A stretch of DNA of 64,000 nt from Devosia nitrariae. GTDB lineage: Bacteria > Pseudomonadota > Alphaproteobacteria > Rhizobiales > Devosiaceae. The stretch covers positions 248,001-312,000 of the forward strand of contig NZ_BSNS01000002.1 of the NCBI RefSeq assembly GCF_030160115.1. Direction: 5' to 3'. The notes under the pieces are model-generated. The model ran no database searches. It was given only the letters and a program-made list of their open reading frames with translations, and had not been told where the DNA came from. Both the position numbers and the translations under genes were made by a program. This document shows, piece after piece, positions 61,029 to 64,000 of the stretch; the stretch's first letter is position 1; each line of letters starts with the position of its first letter.

Positions 61029-61700
61029 ATGACGCGCCGCCGCATCATCATCGTCGATGACCACCCGCTGTTCCGCTCCGCCCTGCACCAGACGCTGGCG
61101 GGGGGTGATGCGGCCGTGAGCGTCGAGGAGGCGGGCGACCTCAACGGCCTCAGCGCCGCGCTCGAGGCCGACCGCGACTGCGATCTGGTGCTGCTCGACC
61201 TCAACATGCCGGGCGTGCGCGGCTTTTCGGGCTTGTTGCTGCTGCGCGCCCAGTATCCCGACATCCCGGTAATGATCATCTCGGCCGTCGAGGACGCGAC
61301 GGTCGTGCGGCGGGCTTTTGAACTTGGCGCGGCCGGCTACCTGCACAAGTCCGCCGGCCCGATCGAAATCCGTCGCGCCATCGAGACGGTGCTTTCGGGG
61401 GAGGTGTTTGTGCCCTCGGGCCTGACCCTCAGCATCGAGGACGAGCAAACCGAACTGATGCGGCGGCTGGGGACGCTCACGCCGCAGCAGGTGCGCGTGC
61501 TGATGATGCTCTCGGATGGGCTCATGAACAAGCAGATCGCCTACGAGCTGTCGATCTCGGAGGCGACCGTCAAGGCGCACGTCTCAGCCATTCTGCAGAA
61601 ACTTGACGTCGACAGCCGCACCCAGGCGGTGATCGTTGCCGCCCGCATCGAGGAAGGTCAGTTCGAAGCGCTCTTTTCCCTCAGCGGGGAGAAGAGCTAG
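61029..61700 (+). CDS. NarL/FixJ-family response regulator
   Basis: The 223-residue protein has a receiver domain with the acidic pair DD near residue 10, phospho-Asp57 in LVLLDLNMPG, the Ser/Thr in MIISAVED and Lys in YLHKSAGP. A LuxR-type helix-turn-helix follows (LTPQQVRVLMMLSDGLMNKQ, then IAYELSISEATVKAHVSAIL). It is convergent with a hybrid histidine kinase that lacks a second output, so the two probably form a phosphorelay. The target genes are unknown. Confidence 0.9.
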   Translation: MTRRRIIIVDDHPLFRSALHQTLAGGDAAVSVEEAGDLNGLSAALEADRDCDLVLLDLNMPGVRGFSGLLLLRAQYPDIPVMIISAVEDATVVRRAFELGAAGYLHKSAGPIEIRRAIETVLSGEVFVPSGLTLSIEDEQTELMRRLGTLTPQQVRVLMMLSDGLMNKQIAYELSISEATVKAHVSAILQKLDVDSRTQAVIVAARIEEGQFEALFSLSGEKS

Positions 61701-61717
61701 GGCGCTTTAGCAAAAGC

Positions 61718-63334
61718 TTAGCGCCGCGGCTGGCGGCCGCTCTGGCTCGCCAAGCCGCTGATGACGGCCCTGAGGGTTGCGGGCTTGACCGGCTTGGTGA
61801 CGACCGCCACCCCGCGTTCCTCGGCAAGCGCCCTCACCGCCGGGCTGCGGTCGGCGGTGACAAGCGCAGCGGGCAAGTGACCGCCCACGTTCTGGCGCAA
61901 CCATTCGATCGCATCGAGCCCCGACGTCTGCTCCAGGTGGTAGTCCATCAGCACGAGATCGGGATACCAACCTTCAAGCAGGCGCTCGCGGTCGATCTGC
62001 TTGAGGGAGAGCGCCGTTCGCACGTCACACCCCCAATGGACGAGCAGGCCGTCCATCGCCTCCAGGATCGCCCGTTCATTGTCGACGCAGAGAACCTTGA
62101 GGTCGAGCGTGCCGAAGCTGGCTTCGCTGGTGGGAGCCTCGTTGGCTGCGGCCGGCGTGATGCTGCGCGCCAGCGGTAGGTAAATCGAGAAGCGCGAGCC
62201 GCGGTTCTCGACGCTGTCGAGTTCCAGCGAGAGGCCGAGGGTGGCAACGAGCCGCTGTACGATGGAGAGCCCCAGACCAAGCCCCTGGGCCATGCGGGCG
62301 CCGTGGTCGAGGCGCGAGAACTCGGCGAACACCAGCTTGTGCTGGTCCTTGTTGAAGCCGATGCCGGTATCGATGACGTCGAGCCGCAACCGATTGCCGC
62401 GACGGCGCGTACCGACCAGCACCCTGCCGCCGGGTCGAGTATATTTGACCGCGTTGGAGACCAGGTTCTGTACGATGCGCGAGACCAGCATGCGGTCGGT
62501 CATGACCGTCGCGGAGGCGGGCATGATCCCGAGGCGCACGCCGCGCTCGCGCGCCATGGGCGTGAACTCGACCTCGATCTTCTTCAAGAGGTCGATGGTG
62601 TTGAACGGGGCAGGCGCCGGACGTACTGCGCCGCTGTCGATGCGCGAGATATCGAGAAGGGCCGACATGATATCCTCGACCGCGGTCAACGAAGCTTCGA
62701 TGGAGGTCGCAAGTTCGGCAAGGCTGGTGTCCTTGGCGCGCTCGACAAGGGTCGAGGTATAGAGCCGGGCCGCGTTCAGGGGTTGGAGCAGGTCATGGCT
62801 GGCGGCGGCCAGGAACCGGGTCTTGTCGTGATTGGCGGCGTCGGCCTTTGCGCGCGCCGTCTCCAGTTCAGCATTGACCCGCGTCAACGCCGCCGTGCGT
62901 TCCTCGACGCGCCTCTCGAGGCTCTGGTTGACCTGAGCCAACTCCTCCTCTGCCCGTACACGGGCGGTGACATCGGCAAAGCTTATGACAAGACCGCCGT
63001 CGGGCAGACGGCTCGAATGGAACTCGAGCGCCTGGCCGAGGCTATCGATGCGCTGGGTGACGGTCGTCGGCGCGGCTGTCAGGGTGTTGATGCGTTCAAT
63101 GGCGAGCCGGGCCGGATCGCCCGAGCCAAAGTCCCCGCGATCGGCGAGATAAAGAGCGATGTCGAAAAGCGGCGTACCCGCGCGCAGCAGAGCGTCGGGA
63201 AGCGACAGCAGTTCGCCGTAGCGCCGGTTGCAGGAAAACAGCCGCAGGCCGTGGTCGAACACGGCAATGCCCTGGGGAATGAAATCGAGCGCCTGGCGCA
63301 CGCTGTGTTCGGCGCCGGCCAGCTTGTGCGGCAT
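61718..63334 (-). CDS. PAS-domain hybrid sensor histidine kinase
   Basis: The 538-residue cytoplasmic kinase has a PAS domain (~10-120; LDFIPQGIAVFDHGLRLFSC), a coiled-coil linker, a dimerisation helix with His180 in AAASHDLLQPLNAARLYTST, a catalytic domain with NAVKYTRPGG (N box), DVIDTGIGF and GLGLGLSIVQ, and a C-terminal receiver with Asp in LVLMDYHLE. No membrane helix is seen, so the signal is likely intracellular. It is convergent with the response regulator, 17 bases apart. Confidence 0.9.
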   Translation of the reverse strand: MPHKLAGAEHSVRQALDFIPQGIAVFDHGLRLFSCNRRYGELLSLPDALLRAGTPLFDIALYLADRGDFGSGDPARLAIERINTLTAAPTTVTQRIDSLGQALEFHSSRLPDGGLVISFADVTARVRAEEELAQVNQSLERRVEERTAALTRVNAELETARAKADAANHDKTRFLAAASHDLLQPLNAARLYTSTLVERAKDTSLAELATSIEASLTAVEDIMSALLDISRIDSGAVRPAPAPFNTIDLLKKIEVEFTPMARERGVRLGIMPASATVMTDRMLVSRIVQNLVSNAVKYTRPGGRVLVGTRRRGNRLRLDVIDTGIGFNKDQHKLVFAEFSRLDHGARMAQGLGLGLSIVQRLVATLGLSLELDSVENRGSRFSIYLPLARSITPAAANEAPTSEASFGTLDLKVLCVDNERAILEAMDGLLVHWGCDVRTALSLKQIDRERLLEGWYPDLVLMDYHLEQTSGLDAIEWLRQNVGGHLPAALVTADRSPAVRALAEERGVAVVTKPVKPATLRAVISGLASQSGRQPRR

Positions 63335-63523
63335 GGTGGAGGCCAGCCCATCGAGGTGTTGCGGTCGGGCAAACTATCGGCGCAGCGACGTCGACGCGCA
63401 AGCCCGACGAAGGCATGGATCGCGAGGCGATTGCATTGGGGGGCGAACTGGGTGACTCTAGCCTACTGCACAACATAGGCCCGGCTGGGCGTTGCGCCGG
63501 GCAAGCACAGCGAGGGCATGGAT

Positions 63524-64000
63524 ATGCAGGGCTTTCTCAAGGAGTTTCGTGATTTCGCCGTCAAGGGCAACATGATCGATCTCGCCATCGGCGTGATCAT
63601 CGGGGTAGCATTCGGAGCCATCGTCTCCTCGATCGTCGATGATATCTTCATGCCGCTCATCGGCCTCATCATAGGCGGCGTCGATTTTTCCAACCTCTTC
63701 ATCGTCCTCTCCAACCCCAACGACGTACCGGTCCCGTCGGTCGCCGCGGCCAACGAGGCTGGGGTTGCCACACTCAACATCGGCCTCTTCCTCAACGCGC
63801 TTGTCAAGTTTCTGATCATCGCGTTCGTGCTCTTCCTCGTCGTCAAGGGCATCAACGCCCTGAAGCGCGAGGCGGCCGAGGATCCCGCGCCTGCAGCGCC
63901 CAGCAAGGAAGAAGTGCTGCTGACCGAGATCCGCGACGCCATCAAGGCGCAGGCACCGGCAAAGGCCGCGCCGGCCACTGCGACGGCCAAATCAGTCAGC
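63524..64000 (+). CDS. mscL: large-conductance mechanosensitive channel, 3' end outside the window
   Basis: At least 159 codons are open to the window edge. The start [20 protein letters not shown] and the first helix [20 protein letters not shown] are diagnostic of MscL, and the second helix reads [20 protein letters not shown]. The channel opens under membrane tension to release solutes. ATG 63524 sits seven bases from GAGGG; ATG 63518 is too close to it. The C-terminal tail here is longer than usual (Ala/Pro-rich, [17 protein letters not shown] then [12 protein letters not shown]) and continues past 64000. The gene is divergent from the kinase gene. Confidence 0.95.
   Translation, partial: MQGFLKEFRDFAVKGNMIDLAIGVIIGVAFGAIVSSIVDDIFMPLIGLIIGGVDFSNLFIVLSNPNDVPVPSVAAANEAGVATLNIGLFLNALVKFLIIAFVLFLVVKGINALKREAAEDPAPAAPSKEEVLLTEIRDAIKAQAPAKAAPATATAKSVS

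Overview
This 64 kb window is from a GC-rich alphaproteobacterium of the Hyphomicrobiales (Rhizobiales). A Devosiaceae-type genome is my best guess, not a proven assignment. The signs are: a GcrA cell-cycle regulator and GANTC and TTAA-N7-TTAA (CcrM and CtrA type) sites; a PodJ-like polarity protein; an ECF sigma factor coupled to an NrsF-type membrane anti-sigma; class I LysRS; a SAM-II riboswitch before metZ; the long form of dCTP deaminase; and Dpp/Opp-type solute uptake operons.

Layout. (1) 1-3.1 kb is a small accessory patch: a decayed sulfatase fragment, a secreted Excalibur protein, a membrane-anchored coiled-coil T5orf172 (GIY-YIG-like) protein and an orphan membrane protein. (2) 3.1-14.4 kb is one minus-strand catabolic operon: FCD-type GntR regulator, solute-binding protein, two permeases, aldolase, two ATPases, second aldolase, two Cys-type sulfatases. 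Most gene junctions overlap or are a few bases apart, and two tandem palindromes cover the promoter. It looks like uptake, desulfation and aldol cleavage of a sulfated acidic compound. (3) 14.5-24.1 kb is core: small membrane proteins (one frameshifted), an OmpA-like lipoprotein, an SDR, ECF sigma and NrsF, gcrA, argD-argF-hslO, then a LuxR/LuxI quorum-sensing pair. (4) 24.2-37.5 kb is a catabolic island: Gfo/Idh oxidoreductase, Tm-1-like protein, cupin, PEP-hydrolase-family TIM barrel, a complete Dpp-type ABC transporter, a divergent SDR and a MocR regulator. It is bounded by two diverged ~108-bp direct repeats and ends 3' of tRNA-Gly(CCC). (5) 37.5-64 kb is mostly core: dCTP deaminase, SAM-II riboswitch-metZ and an orphan solute-binding protein, small conserved proteins and a cold-shock protein, TerB, lysS, a GNAT, an S24 regulator, DUF952-pyrD, AraC/GyrI, DUF1801, MATE, a P-loop kinase, an Lhr-like helicase with PdeM, TIGR02186-TauE, podJ, a response regulator, a hybrid histidine kinase and the start of mscL at the right edge.

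How the genes work together. The two large minus-strand operons are parallel designs. Each has a solute-binding protein gene followed by a GC-rich hairpin, then permeases, ATPases and dedicated enzymes, under its own regulator (GntR/FCD or MocR). The island encodes the two domains of a Tm-1-type protein as separate neighbouring genes, an arrangement of unknown biochemistry. The metZ leader is an unusually long SAM-II riboswitch whose insertion can pair with a P1 strand. The gcrA-argD intergenic region combines CtrA-like, GANTC, promoter and attenuator-like signals. All functional statements come from reading motifs by eye; no database search was run.
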